Assembly (NCBI GenBank): GCA_013112685.1
Contig: JABFGC010000002.1
Span: 1,312,902 to 1,376,901 of the forward strand
Direction of reading: 5' to 3'
DNA from: Chloroflexota bacterium
Lineage (GTDB): Bacteria > Chloroflexota > Anaerolineae > Anaerolineales > Villigracilaceae
DNA: 64,000 nt
Made by a program: the position numbers and the translations under genes. Below are positions 27,424 to 36,155 of the stretch, piece after piece. Each line of letters begins with the position of its first letter. The first letter of the stretch is position 1. Under the pieces are notes generated by a model that searched no databases, was not told the origin of the DNA, and worked only from the letters and a program-made list of their open reading frames with translations.

Positions 27424-27432
27424 GGTGAGGCA

Positions 27433-27807
27433 ATGTCCCAACTCCAAATCATTCCGATTTATACGACCAGGGGCGATACCGGCGCCTTCCTGCAATATCC
27501 GTATCTATACAACAGCAGCGGCGAATGGATCGGGTTCGTAACCCGCAAAAGGGAGGTGTATTCCGTGCTGGGCGAATACGTCGGCAGGCTGACCGACGAC
27601 CCGCGCATCGTCTGCGCCCGGGCGACCTCCACCCTCCGGCCCCGCATTCAACCCCCGCCTGAACCCGGTCGCATCGCGCCGCCCTCAACCGTTCCCCTGC
27701 CCCGCCTGATGGCAGACCTCAGCCACTCGCTGATTGACGTTCTGATGGATGCGCCGGAGCGTCTGCACACGGTGGACGCGGGCGACCTCAGGGAAGACAT
27801 GGACTGA
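27433..27807 (+). CDS. small protein with beta-flower-like repeats, unknown
   Basis: 124 residues, not firmly recognised. The first ~65 residues hold short repeats of the form YLYNSSGEWIGFV and VYSVLGEYVGRL, as in 4-fold beta-flower-type proteins. The middle is Pro-rich (RIQPPPEPGRIAPPSTVPLP) and the end acidic. There is no signal peptide. Position between GtrA and a thioesterase gene suggests it belongs to the same transcript; function unknown. Confidence 0.6.
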   Translation: MSQLQIIPIYTTRGDTGAFLQYPYLYNSSGEWIGFVTRKREVYSVLGEYVGRLTDDPRIVCARATSTLRPRIQPPPEPGRIAPPSTVPLPRLMADLSHSLIDVLMDAPERLHTVDAGDLREDMD

Positions 27808-27822
27808 AACGAAACCAACTTT

Positions 27823-28299
27823 ATGAGTGAAAAATCAACCCTCAAAACCCCGCGTGCCTCGCGCGTCTATTTATCCCAATTGATGCAGCCCGAACATGCC
27901 AACAATCACGGCAACGTCCATGGCGGCTGGATCATGAAACTGGCGGACGAAGCGGGCGCGCTCGCATGTATGCGTCATGCCCAGAAGCGTGTCGTCACCG
28001 TCGCCGTGGACTCGCTCGTCTTCCGCGAGCCGATCAAAATCGGCGACCTGGTCACGTTCACGGCGGAAGTCACCCACACCGGGCGTACCTCGATGGAAGC
28101 CGAAGTGCAGGTGGTGGCGGAGAACCCTATCACCGGCGAACGCACGCACACCAACACAGCGTATCTTGTTTACGTCGCCCTGGACGATCAGGGAAAACCC
28201 GCAAGCGTCCCGCCGCTGGTCGCCGAAACAGACGAGGAAAGACAGCGCATTGAACAAGCCAGGGAACGCCAGCAACGGCGCATCGCACACAAGCCATAA
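27823..28299 (+). CDS. acyl-CoA thioesterase (hotdog, YciA/ACOT type)
   Basis: 158 residues. Start motif MQPEHANNHGNVHGGWIMKLADEAG contains the conserved Asn and the HGGxxMxxxDE catalytic region of the BFIT/YciA group; VTVAVDSLVFREPIKIGDLV follows. It hydrolyses acyl-CoA thioesters in the cytoplasm; chain-length preference cannot be told. C-terminal ~20 residues are charged and helical (EERQRIEQARERQQRR). Confidence 0.9.
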   Translation: MSEKSTLKTPRASRVYLSQLMQPEHANNHGNVHGGWIMKLADEAGALACMRHAQKRVVTVAVDSLVFREPIKIGDLVTFTAEVTHTGRTSMEAEVQVVAENPITGERTHTNTAYLVYVALDDQGKPASVPPLVAETDEERQRIEQARERQQRRIAHKP

Positions 28300-28302
28300 T
28301 TC

Positions 28303-29841
28303 ATGCAGACCAAACTTCGCGAATATCCCCTCCGCCTGCTGTTGATCATTTTTCTGGCTGTCGGGCTTTTTACTTTTCGAGATTACGGTCTCTCGTGGGA
28401 CGAGCCGCTGTTCTATGAATATGGGAAGGCGTCGCAATATGCCTATTCCATCCAGGCGCGGCTCGAAGGCACGTTCGACCTCGAAAAATCGTTCGGCTCA
28501 TCCCCCAGCGACCACGTCACCCGCGGTCCGGCTTATCTTTTGATTGGCGGATTGGTTGAGGGCGCGCTCGAAGCCCTTGGGCTGGATATGGCTTCCGCCT
28601 GGCATCTGACCAACTTCCTGACCTATCTCCTCGGCTTGGGTTTTTTCTACGCCCTCACCCGCATCTGGCTGGACCCGATTCCTGCCGCCCTTTCGACGGC
28701 TTTCTTCGCCACCCAGCCGGTCTTGTGGAACCACGCCTTCATCAATCCAAAGGACAATCCCTTCGCGGTGTTATTTCTCGCCGCCATGCTGCTGGGCTTC
28801 CGCATGGTGGACGGCTGGCAGGAAGACAACAAGGCGATCTTCAGGTCTGCAATTTTGCCGGGGGCGGTTTTGGGAATCGCCACAGCCACCCGTTTCATCG
28901 CCCCTTACGCAGTCGCGCTGTTATTCATTTACTTCCTTGCAACGCAAAAATGGACGAGAATGTGGGGCTTCGTCCCCTACGGCGTGACCGCCATTCTCGT
29001 CATGATCGCGTTATGGCCCTTCCTCTGGGAGAATCCCATCGAAAGATTTCTTTTCACGCTCCAGGCAATGGCGGATATTCCCGCCAACTTGAAGATCCTC
29101 TTCCTCGGCGAGACCTATCCCGCCTACGATCTGCCCCGCAGATACTTCCCAACCCTGTTCGCCATCACGTTTACCGAACCCACCTGGATCCTTTTTGCGG
29201 TCGGTTTATTCGCTTCCTTCCGTAAATACCTGAAACAAAAAGCGGATATCGCAAAATTGACAGTGATTCTGCTGTGGTTCGGAATCCTGCTGGGCTTGCT
29301 GGTCGGTCTCAACCCGCCCAACTCCGACGGCTATCGTCATTACCTGTTCGTCATCCCACCCGTCTTTCTCTTCGCCGGGTTGGGCATCCATGAAATCCTC
29401 AAACGGATACGCAGCCTGCCGGTCAACGCGGCAATCCTGGCGGTCATCTTCCTGCCAGCCGTTTACAACAACATCGCCCTGCATCCCTACCAGTACGCCT
29501 ACTACAACACCTTCGCCGGAGGGACAAAATCCGCCTTCCGCGAGTACGAAACCGATTACTGGCTCACCTGCTACCGGGAAGCCATGCTCGAATTCAACGA
29601 AATTGCGCCCGATGGGGCACGACTCTTCGTCCGGCGCGAGCCGTATATCGCCGCCTATTACGCGAGCCCGAATATCGTCATCCGCGATTTTCGGACGGAG
29701 CAAAAGGACATGCAGCCCGGCGATTATTATCTCGCCAACTCGCGCGCCAACGAAGACTTGAAATTCCTGCGCGACGAACCTACCGTAGTCGAAGTGTCGC
29801 GCCAGGGAGCGGTGTTCTGCGTCATCAAACAAGTCCCCTAA
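28303..29841 (+). CDS. GT39/GT83-like membrane glycosyltransferase
   Basis: 512 residues, about ten to twelve membrane spans. The first lumenal loop carries the acidic motif GLSWDEPLFYEYGK, typical of polyprenyl-phosphate-sugar-dependent transferases of the ArnT/PMT type; a second motif is FINPKDNPFAVLFLAAMLL. A C-terminal extracytoplasmic domain of ~110 residues follows (NTFAGGTKSAFREYETDYW...). It probably adds a sugar to a lipid-linked or protein acceptor on the outer face, in line with the flanking UXS and GtrA genes. The acceptor is unknown. Confidence 0.75.
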   Translation: MQTKLREYPLRLLLIIFLAVGLFTFRDYGLSWDEPLFYEYGKASQYAYSIQARLEGTFDLEKSFGSSPSDHVTRGPAYLLIGGLVEGALEALGLDMASAWHLTNFLTYLLGLGFFYALTRIWLDPIPAALSTAFFATQPVLWNHAFINPKDNPFAVLFLAAMLLGFRMVDGWQEDNKAIFRSAILPGAVLGIATATRFIAPYAVALLFIYFLATQKWTRMWGFVPYGVTAILVMIALWPFLWENPIERFLFTLQAMADIPANLKILFLGETYPAYDLPRRYFPTLFAITFTEPTWILFAVGLFASFRKYLKQKADIAKLTVILLWFGILLGLLVGLNPPNSDGYRHYLFVIPPVFLFAGLGIHEILKRIRSLPVNAAILAVIFLPAVYNNIALHPYQYAYYNTFAGGTKSAFREYETDYWLTCYREAMLEFNEIAPDGARLFVRREPYIAAYYASPNIVIRDFRTEQKDMQPGDYYLANSRANEDLKFLRDEPTVVEVSRQGAVFCVIKQVP

Positions 29842-29856
29842 CTGCTTATGGAGTCA

Positions 29857-29921
29857 GCCAGCTTGCTGGCGCGTTTGCAGGAGCAAGCCTCCTGCACCCC
29901 AAAACTCAACCCTGCTATAAT
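29857..29921 (+). promoter_or_regulatory. two hairpins and TATAAT box before the deacetylase gene
   Basis: Palindromes GCCAGCTTGCTGGC (29857-29870) and GCAGGAG..CTCCTGC (29877-29895), then TATAAT at 29916-29921 only 10 bp before the ATG, so the transcript would be leaderless or nearly so. The hairpins may terminate the previous gene. Confidence 0.5.
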
Positions 29922-29930
29922 CCACGCGCC

Positions 29931-30764
29931 ATGACCCCCTCCCCACGCCTGCTTCTGACCATTGACTACGAATCCTGGTTTGCGCCTTCGCGCCGCTACG
30001 ACTTTCTCCCGCCCGAAACGCGCTTCAACCTCGATGAAGGACTCTCCCGCCAAGCCATTGACCTCATCCTCGATATCTTCGGCGATTCAAAAGTCACGTT
30101 TTACCTCGTCGGCGAGATGGTGGGATGGTACCCCGAACTCCCGGAAAAAATCTCGAAAGCAGGTCACGAGGTCGGCTTTCACTGCCACATCCACCGCCGG
30201 CTGGACGACGCAAACGAAATCGAAAAAGACCTCATCGCCTCCGCCGGTTGGATCCAAAAATACAACGTCCGCGGCTACCGCGCGCCGATGATCAACACTG
30301 TCGAGGGGGTATATCCGCTTCTTGCAAAGCACAACTTCCTTTACAGTTCGTCGCAATACGCGCCCGCGGGCGTCGCCGTTAAAAAAGGCGATGTCTGGGA
30401 AATTCCCGTCAGCACCCTGCCGCTTCTCAAAATGCCGGATGAATTCAACGCCCCGCGTTACATGAACCTCAAACTCGTCGCGGGCGGTGAATTTCCCTAC
30501 GGCTCCAGCTTCACCAGCGGTCTTTTTCGCAGGACCGTTTACAAGATCATCGAACGCGAATTCAAGGCGGGCAAAAGCCCGGTCATCTTTTTGCACCCCT
30601 ATGAGATCGTCACGCCCGCCGGTTATCCCCGCCGCTTCGTCGTGGATATGCTTCACCATCCCCTGCTTTTCCCGTTCACCTTCAACAAATCCAATTTTCT
30701 CAAAGACCTGCTCAAAAACTTTCCCACCTCCACCATGCAGGATTACATCAAAGAACTCCAATGA
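29931..30764 (+). CDS. polysaccharide deacetylase family protein
   Basis: 277 residues, NodB-fold. Metal-binding Asp in LLLTIDYESWF, the H-x-H-like pair in GFHCHIHRRLD, and RGYRAPMINT are visible. It is close to the PEP-CTERM/exopolysaccharide-associated deacetylases with a C-terminal HPYEIVTPAGYP motif. It would remove N-acetyl groups from a surface glycan. No signal peptide, so it may act in the cytoplasm on lipid-linked intermediates. It overlaps the FemAB gene by four bases. Confidence 0.88.
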   Translation: MTPSPRLLLTIDYESWFAPSRRYDFLPPETRFNLDEGLSRQAIDLILDIFGDSKVTFYLVGEMVGWYPELPEKISKAGHEVGFHCHIHRRLDDANEIEKDLIASAGWIQKYNVRGYRAPMINTVEGVYPLLAKHNFLYSSSQYAPAGVAVKKGDVWEIPVSTLPLLKMPDEFNAPRYMNLKLVAGGEFPYGSSFTSGLFRRTVYKIIEREFKAGKSPVIFLHPYEIVTPAGYPRRFVVDMLHHPLLFPFTFNKSNFLKDLLKNFPTSTMQDYIKELQ

Positions 30765-31783
30765 ACATCCAGCGAGTCAACTCCCTCAACGTTCCGCCGC
30801 TCGAACCGAAACTGAGTTACATCGGTCTCGACTCGTGGATGAATTTTGTTCGCGACATGTACGGTCATCCCGTGCATCGCTTCACCGCGCACGATGGCGG
30901 CCGTCCGCTCGGCGCGCTTTCCCTGCTCGAGGTCAAGCATCCGGTTTTTGGTCACTACCTCGCCACCGCGCCTTTCGGCAGTTACGGCGGATTTGCCTAC
31001 GAGAATCAAGCCGCGCGCGATTTGCTGGTGGATGAAGCCCGCCGCCTCGCCGAGGATATCAACGCTGAATACGTGTCCCTGCGGTTTGACGATGCCGCCT
31101 CACCCCCACCCGACGGCTGGGTCGAACACCCCGTTTACTTCACCTACCTGATAGATTTATCCGCCACGCCGGAAGACCTGCTCAAGCGTTTCTCGTCCGA
31201 CCACCGCAACCACATCCGCAAATCGTTCAAGAAGGGACACTCCATCCGTTTCGGTCGCCTCGAATTGCTGGATGACGCCTACGAAGCCATCGCCCGCAGT
31301 ATGCACGAACTCGGCTCGCCGTATCACGCGAAGCGGTATCTGCGTCGGATGGCGGAAAGCCTGGGGGACACGCTCCAGTTCGCAGTCACGTACGATGCGA
31401 GGGGCAAAATCACCGGCGGCGGAGTCTTCATCTACCAGGGCAGGACCATCTTCAACCTGCACGCCAACGTCCTGCGTTTTGCCCGTTCCTCCTACGCGGG
31501 CGAATTTCTCTACTGGTCTGTCATCGAGCGCGCCATGCAAAATGGATGCACGACCTTCGACCTCGGGCGCAGTCTCGCCGGGTCTGGCAACGACATCTTC
31601 AAATCCAAATGGGCGCCGGAGAAGCGGAAACTCGCGTACTGGTACTGGCTCGCGCCGGGACGCGAACTGCCGTCGCTGAATCAAAAGAATCCCAAATTCC
31701 AATTTGCCATTGCCGTGTGGAGGCGCCTGCCTCATTTTGCGGTGCGCGCGTTCGGACATTACATCATTCGCGGGTTGGTTTAA
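30761..31783 (+). CDS. FemAB/GNAT-type peptidoglycan bridge-like transferase
   Basis: 340 residues. Two GNAT-like halves; the second has DHRNHIRKSFKKGHSIRFGR and FDLGRSLAGSGNDIFKSKWAPE, typical of the FemAB-related proteins found with exopolysaccharide loci beside a NodB deacetylase. These transfer an aminoacyl or acyl group to a cell-envelope acceptor. Translationally coupled (ATGA) to the deacetylase, which is the usual pair. Confidence 0.88.
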   Translation: MNIQRVNSLNVPPLEPKLSYIGLDSWMNFVRDMYGHPVHRFTAHDGGRPLGALSLLEVKHPVFGHYLATAPFGSYGGFAYENQAARDLLVDEARRLAEDINAEYVSLRFDDAASPPPDGWVEHPVYFTYLIDLSATPEDLLKRFSSDHRNHIRKSFKKGHSIRFGRLELLDDAYEAIARSMHELGSPYHAKRYLRRMAESLGDTLQFAVTYDARGKITGGGVFIYQGRTIFNLHANVLRFARSSYAGEFLYWSVIERAMQNGCTTFDLGRSLAGSGNDIFKSKWAPEKRKLAYWYWLAPGRELPSLNQKNPKFQFAIAVWRRLPHFAVRAFGHYIIRGLV

Positions 31784-31859
31784 GACCATGATGAACGGAG
31801 ATACCCTTTCGGGTACGATGTGATCAAAGATAGAATCTCCGTTGAATCCCTTTCATCCA

Positions 31860-32459
31860 ATGACTCACAGTCTTCATTCCCTCAAAACCATCCCCGCCGC
31901 CCGGCTCCCGCGCATTGCCGAAATCCATCTTGGGGATGCGGGGCTGCTTTCCAAACTTGGCTACCCGTTCGTGCTGCGCTATTTCGAGAACGCAATCCAG
32001 GACGAGCGCGCCTTTGGGTTTTACGCACAAGACGACGAAACGGGGGAAATCATGGGCTTCAGTCTTGCTTCGCCGGAGCCTTCTGCGCTTACCGCCAAAC
32101 TCGCCGAGGACAAAGCGTGGTTCATCAGGAACATTTTCAAAGTCATCTTCACCCGCCCGCTGGCATTTTTACAGGTGATCATTTCGAGCGTCACCATCCG
32201 CGGGCAGATGTACGAGCCGAACACCATCGAATGTGTGTACTTCACGGTGAACCCGAAATTTCGCGGGCGCGGGCTGGGGCGCTCCCTGCAAAGAGCGCTC
32301 ATGGACGAAGGGCGAAAACGCGGGTATAAAAAGATTTATGCCAGCGTCGAGACGTGGAACATTGCCAGTTTGAAGGCAACGCAGGCAAATGGATTTAGAA
32401 TCATAAAAACCTTCCGCGAAGGTTTTTATCACAGGCACCGCCTGGAAAGCGAGTTGTAA
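31860..32459 (+). CDS. GNAT family N-acetyltransferase
   Basis: 199 residues. Acetyl-CoA motif A is seen in VNPKFRGRGLGRSLQRALMDEGRKRG, followed by KIYASVETWNIASLKATQANGF (motif B). The substrate is unknown; in this neighbourhood a sugar-nucleotide or surface polymer amine is possible. A TTG 18 bp upstream is in frame, but ATG at 31860 fits better. A hairpin (ACCCTTTCGGGT with AACGGAGAT/ATCTCCGTT) is in the gap before it. Confidence 0.88.
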   Translation: MTHSLHSLKTIPAARLPRIAEIHLGDAGLLSKLGYPFVLRYFENAIQDERAFGFYAQDDETGEIMGFSLASPEPSALTAKLAEDKAWFIRNIFKVIFTRPLAFLQVIISSVTIRGQMYEPNTIECVYFTVNPKFRGRGLGRSLQRALMDEGRKRGYKKIYASVETWNIASLKATQANGFRIIKTFREGFYHRHRLESEL

Positions 32460-33434
32460 ATGACCTCCCACCGCGAACGTATCCAAGCCTGTCTCAACGG
32501 CGAACAGACCGGGCGCGCGCCCGTTGCCCTTTGGCGTCACTTCCCCGAAGAAGACCAAAACCCCGAATCGCTCGCCGCCGCCACGATCAAATTCCAGCAG
32601 GCGTACGACTTCGACATCGTCAAAGTCACGCCGGCTTCGTCGTTTGCGGTCAAGGATTGGGGCGTGGAAGACGAATGGACGGGCAGCCCGGAAGGTTCGC
32701 GCGAATACACCAGGCGCGTCATCCATGACGCGAAGGATTGGGAGGCGCTCAAACCGCTCGACCCAACTGCGCCGCATCTTGCCGCGCAACTTCACTGCCT
32801 GAGCCTGATTCGCAAAGAGATCGGGCGGGATACGCCCGTGATTCAAACGATCTTCAGCCCGCTTGCGCAGGCGAAAAATCTGGCAGGGAACGACATGCTC
32901 CTGGGACATCTCAGGAAGTATCCCGAAGCCGTATTGAAGGGATTGGAAACCATCACCCGTACCACCGTCAAATTCATCGAAGCCGCACGCGAGACCGGCA
33001 TGGACGGAATCTTCTACGCCGTCCAGCACGCGCAAGCCAGCATGCTCGAACTCGACGAATACAAAGCCGCCGCGCTGTCGTTCGACCAGGAGATCGTCAA
33101 AGCCGCAGAGGGATTCTGGTGCAACGTGCTCCACCTGCACGGCAGGGATATTTATTTTTCCCTGCTGAGGCTGTTGAACTTCCAGATCGTCAACTGGCAC
33201 GACCGCGAAACCTATCCATCCCTGATGGAGGCGCAGAGCCTCTTCAAGGGGGTGTCGTGCGGAGGTTTGAGGCAGGAAACGCTCGCTTCGGGCACGCCGG
33301 CACAGGGCCCGGGAGGAGGCGCAGGACGCCATCGAGCAGACGAAAGGCAAACGCTTCATCCTCGGAACGGGATGCGTCGTTCCATATCTCGCGCCGCGTG
33401 AAAATATCATGGCGGTAAGAAAGAGCGCCGGATG
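32460..33434 (+). CDS. uroporphyrinogen decarboxylase-family protein, frameshifted
   Basis: About 324 residues when repaired. HemE/MtaA-like TIM barrel: DFDIVKVTPASSFAVKDWG, PVIQTIFSPLAQAKNLAG, and the late GVSCGGLRQETL...GKRFILGTGCVVPYLAPRENI. The frame breaks at 33305-33310 (GGGCCC); deleting one G gives AQAREEAQDAIEQTKG and a stop that overlaps the rsmD ATG. It could be true HemE or a methylcobamide:CoM-type relative; the GTGCVVP motif resembles the zinc Cys motif (GTGC-P) of the MtaA-like methyltransferases, which would fit the corrinoid chemistry 18 kb away. No neighbouring haem genes. Confidence 0.78.
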
Positions 33435-33992
33435 AGTCTGCGGGTCATTGCAGGTTCCGCAAAAGGCAGGAAGTTAAAGCCGGTGCCAGGCGACACTACA
33501 CGCCCCGTGATGGACCGCGTGAAAGAGGCGCTGTTCAACATCCTGGCGGGCGATGTGATCGATTCAAAGTGGTGGGATTTGTTCAGCGGCACGGGCGCGA
33601 TCGGCATCGAGGCGCTGAGCCGGGGCGCGGCGTTCGTGAAGTTTACCGACCTGAATCGCGCGCCGATCGAAACGACGAGGGAAAACGTGGGGCATTGCAG
33701 GTTCAGCGAGCGGGCGGAGATTCGGCGCGGCGATGCTTTCACGCTGCTGGCAGGCAAAGCCGACCGGCAGTTCGAGTACATTTACATCGCTCCGCCGCAA
33801 TATCAAAAGATGTGGCTCGAAGCGTTAAAACTGATTGACGACCACACGGATTGGCTGACAGAGGACGGCACGGTCATCGTACAGATTGACCCGAAGGAAT
33901 ACGAAGAAGTTGCGTTGAACAATCTCGTTGAGGGCGAACAGAGGAAGTATGGGAGCACGCTGCTGGTTTTCTACGACCGTGCAATGAAGTGA
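33432..33992 (+). CDS. rsmD: 16S rRNA (guanine-966-N2)-methyltransferase RsmD
   Basis: 186 residues. LRVIAGSAKGRKLKPVPGDTTRPVMDRVKEALFNIL is the N-terminal family signature; WWDLFSGTGAIGIEALSRGA is the SAM loop. The expected catalytic (D/N)PPY motif is replaced by APPQY (YIYIAPPQYQ). Either this is a lineage variant or the enzyme differs in activity. The ATG overlaps the previous stop. Confidence 0.9.
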   Translation: MSLRVIAGSAKGRKLKPVPGDTTRPVMDRVKEALFNILAGDVIDSKWWDLFSGTGAIGIEALSRGAAFVKFTDLNRAPIETTRENVGHCRFSERAEIRRGDAFTLLAGKADRQFEYIYIAPPQYQKMWLEALKLIDDHTDWLTEDGTVIVQIDPKEYEEVALNNLVEGEQRKYGSTLLVFYDRAMK

Positions 33993-34167
33993 CGCGCGCT
34001 GTTTTGTTTATGGGCATTGACCTGTTTGTGCGCGGTATGTATAATTTGTTCATCCGATTTAACCCATTCCGCCCAAACGCCCAAATGGATTTGGGGGATT
34101 TCCCCTGAAGGGGACGATGAGGCGGAAACCGCCCAAAGGTAATTGGATTGGCATCCGCAGAACCCCT

Positions 34168-34178
34168 GTTAGCCCGCT
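34168..34178. repeat. left inverted repeat of the putative gene cassette
   Basis: GTTAGCCCGCT is the exact reverse complement of AGCGGGCTAAC at 34861-34871, the two copies bracketing one AT-rich gene. GTTAGCC matches the GTTRRRY core of integron recombination sites. The 175 bp to its left (33993-34167) hold small stems (GGGGATTTCCCC, GGCGGAAACCGCC) but no gene. Confidence 0.55.
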
Positions 34179-34199
34179 GTCTTTGAAAGGATGTGATAA

Positions 34200-34853
34200 A
34201 TGTCCGACTTCACAGTCAAAGATTTGAACTTCTCTCGATGTCGCCGTTGGATTCTTGATGCTAATACCAAGCGAGATGTTGATCCCGTTTACTCTTTTAT
34301 TGCATCATGGATTAGCTTCAATCACTTTTATGGAACATATGCTTCCAGCAATCGTGTTAAATTTCGGGAATGGTCAAGGAATAATATGAATGGCAGTTCA
34401 GGCGACAAGGCTCAACTGTTGTATCTGATTTCCAGAAACGAGTTTACAGACTTTTTTAATAATTTCAAAACAGAGCAAAAGGAGCTTTTTGAGATTAAGG
34501 TTAGGTTGCCTGTAATTAATCTCTTAAATGAGCAGGGTGTTCCTGATGGCATTGAAGGTGAATACAGCTTAGAGGATTTGCAGGCAGAGCAAATATTTCT
34601 AGTTATCTATCAGGTCCGCAATAATTTGTTTCATGGTAATAAAGATCCATTTACGAATGAGCGAGACAGAAGATTAAGTCGAGTAGGCAGTTGGTTTATG
34701 CTAATATTTTTGAGTGCTTTACTATCTCATACTTATGGTGAAGAGTTAGATGCCCTTGATGATGAGCAACAGCAAGAAATAAAGAACGTTGCTCATATTG
34801 CAAAGAGGTCTCTTGAAAAAGAGCAACCAGCTTCGAGTATTGACGAGTCTTAA
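34200..34853 (+). CDS. AT-rich unknown protein with HEPN-like motif
   Basis: 217 residues, mostly helical, not recognised as a named family. Base composition is clearly AT-richer than the neighbours and codon use differs (many AAT, TTT, AGA), a sign of recent gain. Near residue 140 the motif RNNLFHGNKDPF fits the R-x4-H signature of HEPN RNases and similar nucleotide-linked proteins. No partner antitoxin or nucleotidyltransferase is adjacent. The ATG has AAAGGATGTGATAA upstream. It is enclosed by an 11-bp inverted repeat and followed by an attC-like region. A toxin or defence role is inference only. Confidence 0.65.
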   Translation: MSDFTVKDLNFSRCRRWILDANTKRDVDPVYSFIASWISFNHFYGTYASSNRVKFREWSRNNMNGSSGDKAQLLYLISRNEFTDFFNNFKTEQKELFEIKVRLPVINLLNEQGVPDGIEGEYSLEDLQAEQIFLVIYQVRNNLFHGNKDPFTNERDRRLSRVGSWFMLIFLSALLSHTYGEELDALDDEQQQEIKNVAHIAKRSLEKEQPASSIDES

Positions 34854-34860
34854 GGCCAAG

Positions 34861-34988
34861 AGCGGGCTAACACAGCGTGCAGCTGACGGTGGGTACGCAC
34901 CGCGTTTTTTGAGCTTTTTTCTGGCTTTGAGTTTTTCCTGCTCTCAAAGCGAATCCACGCCCGCCCTAGCGCCAGTAACGCTGTCAGG
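34861..34988. other. attC-like recombination site (putative)
   Basis: About 128 bp following the AT-rich gene: GGCTAAC (34865-34871, like an R'' box), then GCGTGCAGCTGACGG, T-rich stems (CTTTGAG/CTCAAAG), and at the far end GTAACGCTGTCAGGA. AGCTGAC near the left pairs with GCTGTCAG near the right. Length and imperfect dyad resemble integron attC sites, but no integrase is in the window. Confidence 0.45.
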
Positions 34989-35238
34989 AGGCGCAGACCA
35001 AGCGTCAGCGCGACCGCCTCCTCCTGGAACATCAACGGCGGGACGTAAAACCCCTCCACCAGTTCAAAGCCCTCGCCCGGCGGCGACGCGATGGGAATCC
35101 CCATCTGTTCAGCGCCGACATGTCCCGGTAGATCGTGCGTCTGCTGATCTCGAACTGCCGCGCCAGGTCTTGCGCGCGTACGCGGCGCTTATGCTGCAAC
35201 GTCAGCAGGATAGCGAAGAGACGGTCAATGCGGTTCAT
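34983..35238 (-). pseudogene. truncated YafY/WYL-type HTH regulator
   Basis: Starts normally: MNRIDRLFAILLTLQHKRRVRAQDLARQFEISRRTIYRDMSALN is the HTH_11 DNA-binding domain. After one base is lost near 35096 the frame continues MGIPIASPPGEGFELVEGFYVPPLMFQEEAVALTLGLRLLTA, then similarity stops where the attC-like element begins. The whole WYL sensor domain (about 200 residues) is absent. So the gene has been cut by the element or by a rearrangement beside it. Confidence 0.75.
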
Positions 35239-35374
35239 GGCTTCTGGCGGCGAGTATACCGTCAATCGTCGTCATTGGCGCTTCCTCGTCACCACTGTTT
35301 CCGAACTGACCTTCTCTCCACCACGTCACGTGTTCGTCAAACTCCGCCAGGTGTTTCCGGCTCAACTCGATCAT
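35225..35374 (-). CDS. short ORF upstream of the truncated regulator
   Basis: 49 residues (MIELSRKHLAEFDEHVTWW...), overlapping the regulator start by 14 bp. Composition looks coding, but no family is recognised. Possibly a small leader gene or the tail of a degraded gene. The remaining gap 35375-35456 shows nothing else. Confidence 0.3.
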   Translation of the reverse strand: MIELSRKHLAEFDEHVTWWREGQFGNSGDEEAPMTTIDGILAARSHEPH

Positions 35375-35456
35375 CCTTGTCGTAAAGCGATCCGGGTGTT
35401 AAGATTTTCATTCTTCTCTTCTTTTTGATGTGTCCTGTTGCATGAACTCACAATTT

Positions 35457-36116
35457 TTACGCCGTCTTGCCCGGACTGTTGCGCAGAAGCACGATCCCCA
35501 GCCAGACAAACCAGACGATCTGACCCAAGCCAAAGACGCCGGTCAAAGCGTTCAGCGCCGGGAGGATCGTGACGATACCCACCGCGCCGACTGCAACACC
35601 GAGGATGTTCAGCCCTTTGGGAAGCCCGCCTATCCGCAGAGCCGCCAGACTGACCAATAGCGTCCAAGGTCCGCCGAGGATTTCGCCGTTGGCGTTGCCC
35701 AACCCGTTGGTAATGGACTCGATTGCCTGAAAGGTCAACACGGCTTGGTTCGGGTCTTTGGCGTAGAGTGCGACGACAGTGGCAAGTCCCGCGTTCGCGG
35801 ACATGCCGCTGGCAATCAGCGAGCCAGCCCAAATGATCCCGATCGCGGCAGCCACCTGCATGAGCGCGGGCGCGCCAGATTTCAAGCGTTCGTACAACGC
35901 CAGCGACAGGACGATCAGCGCGAAGCCAAAGAACACGTACATGAGCAGGTTGGTCGAGAAGATGACTGACTGTTTTTCGATGTTCAGGGCGACCTTTTGC
36001 ACCGGGTCGGTGATGTTGATGTAGTCCAAGACGACGAGAAAGATAACGATTCCGATCAGGTGGCTGATTGCCATATACAATGCGGCGATACCGCCGGATT
36101 TCTGTAGAGTTTTCAT
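35457..36116 (-). CDS. DUF4386 family membrane protein (copy 1)
   Basis: 219 residues, six hydrophobic segments; start KSGGIAALYMAISHLIGIVIFLVVLDY is the typical DUF4386 opening, and VLSLALYERLKSGAPALMQVAAAIG follows. Function unknown; members often lie beside MalT- or WYL-type regulators. RBS AAGGAGCAAAAC. A second member is at 38708-39400 in the same block. Confidence 0.82.
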   Translation of the reverse strand: MKTLQKSGGIAALYMAISHLIGIVIFLVVLDYINITDPVQKVALNIEKQSVIFSTNLLMYVFFGFALIVLSLALYERLKSGAPALMQVAAAIGIIWAGSLIASGMSANAGLATVVALYAKDPNQAVLTFQAIESITNGLGNANGEILGGPWTLLVSLAALRIGGLPKGLNILGVAVGAVGIVTILPALNALTGVFGLGQIVWFVWLGIVLLRNSPGKTA

Positions 36117-36155
36117 GTTTTGCTCCTTTTGTATTGAAAACTGATGTTATGCAGT

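Noticed and set aside
32169..33410. Minus-strand open frame of over 400 codons under the GNAT/HemE genes.
   Set aside because: It is antisense to two well-supported genes and has no family features.
33993..34167. Riboswitch-like stems (GGGGATTTCCCC, GGCGGAAACCGCC) before the AT-rich gene.
   Set aside because: No known aptamer consensus could be matched, and the gene starts only after the cassette-like boundary.
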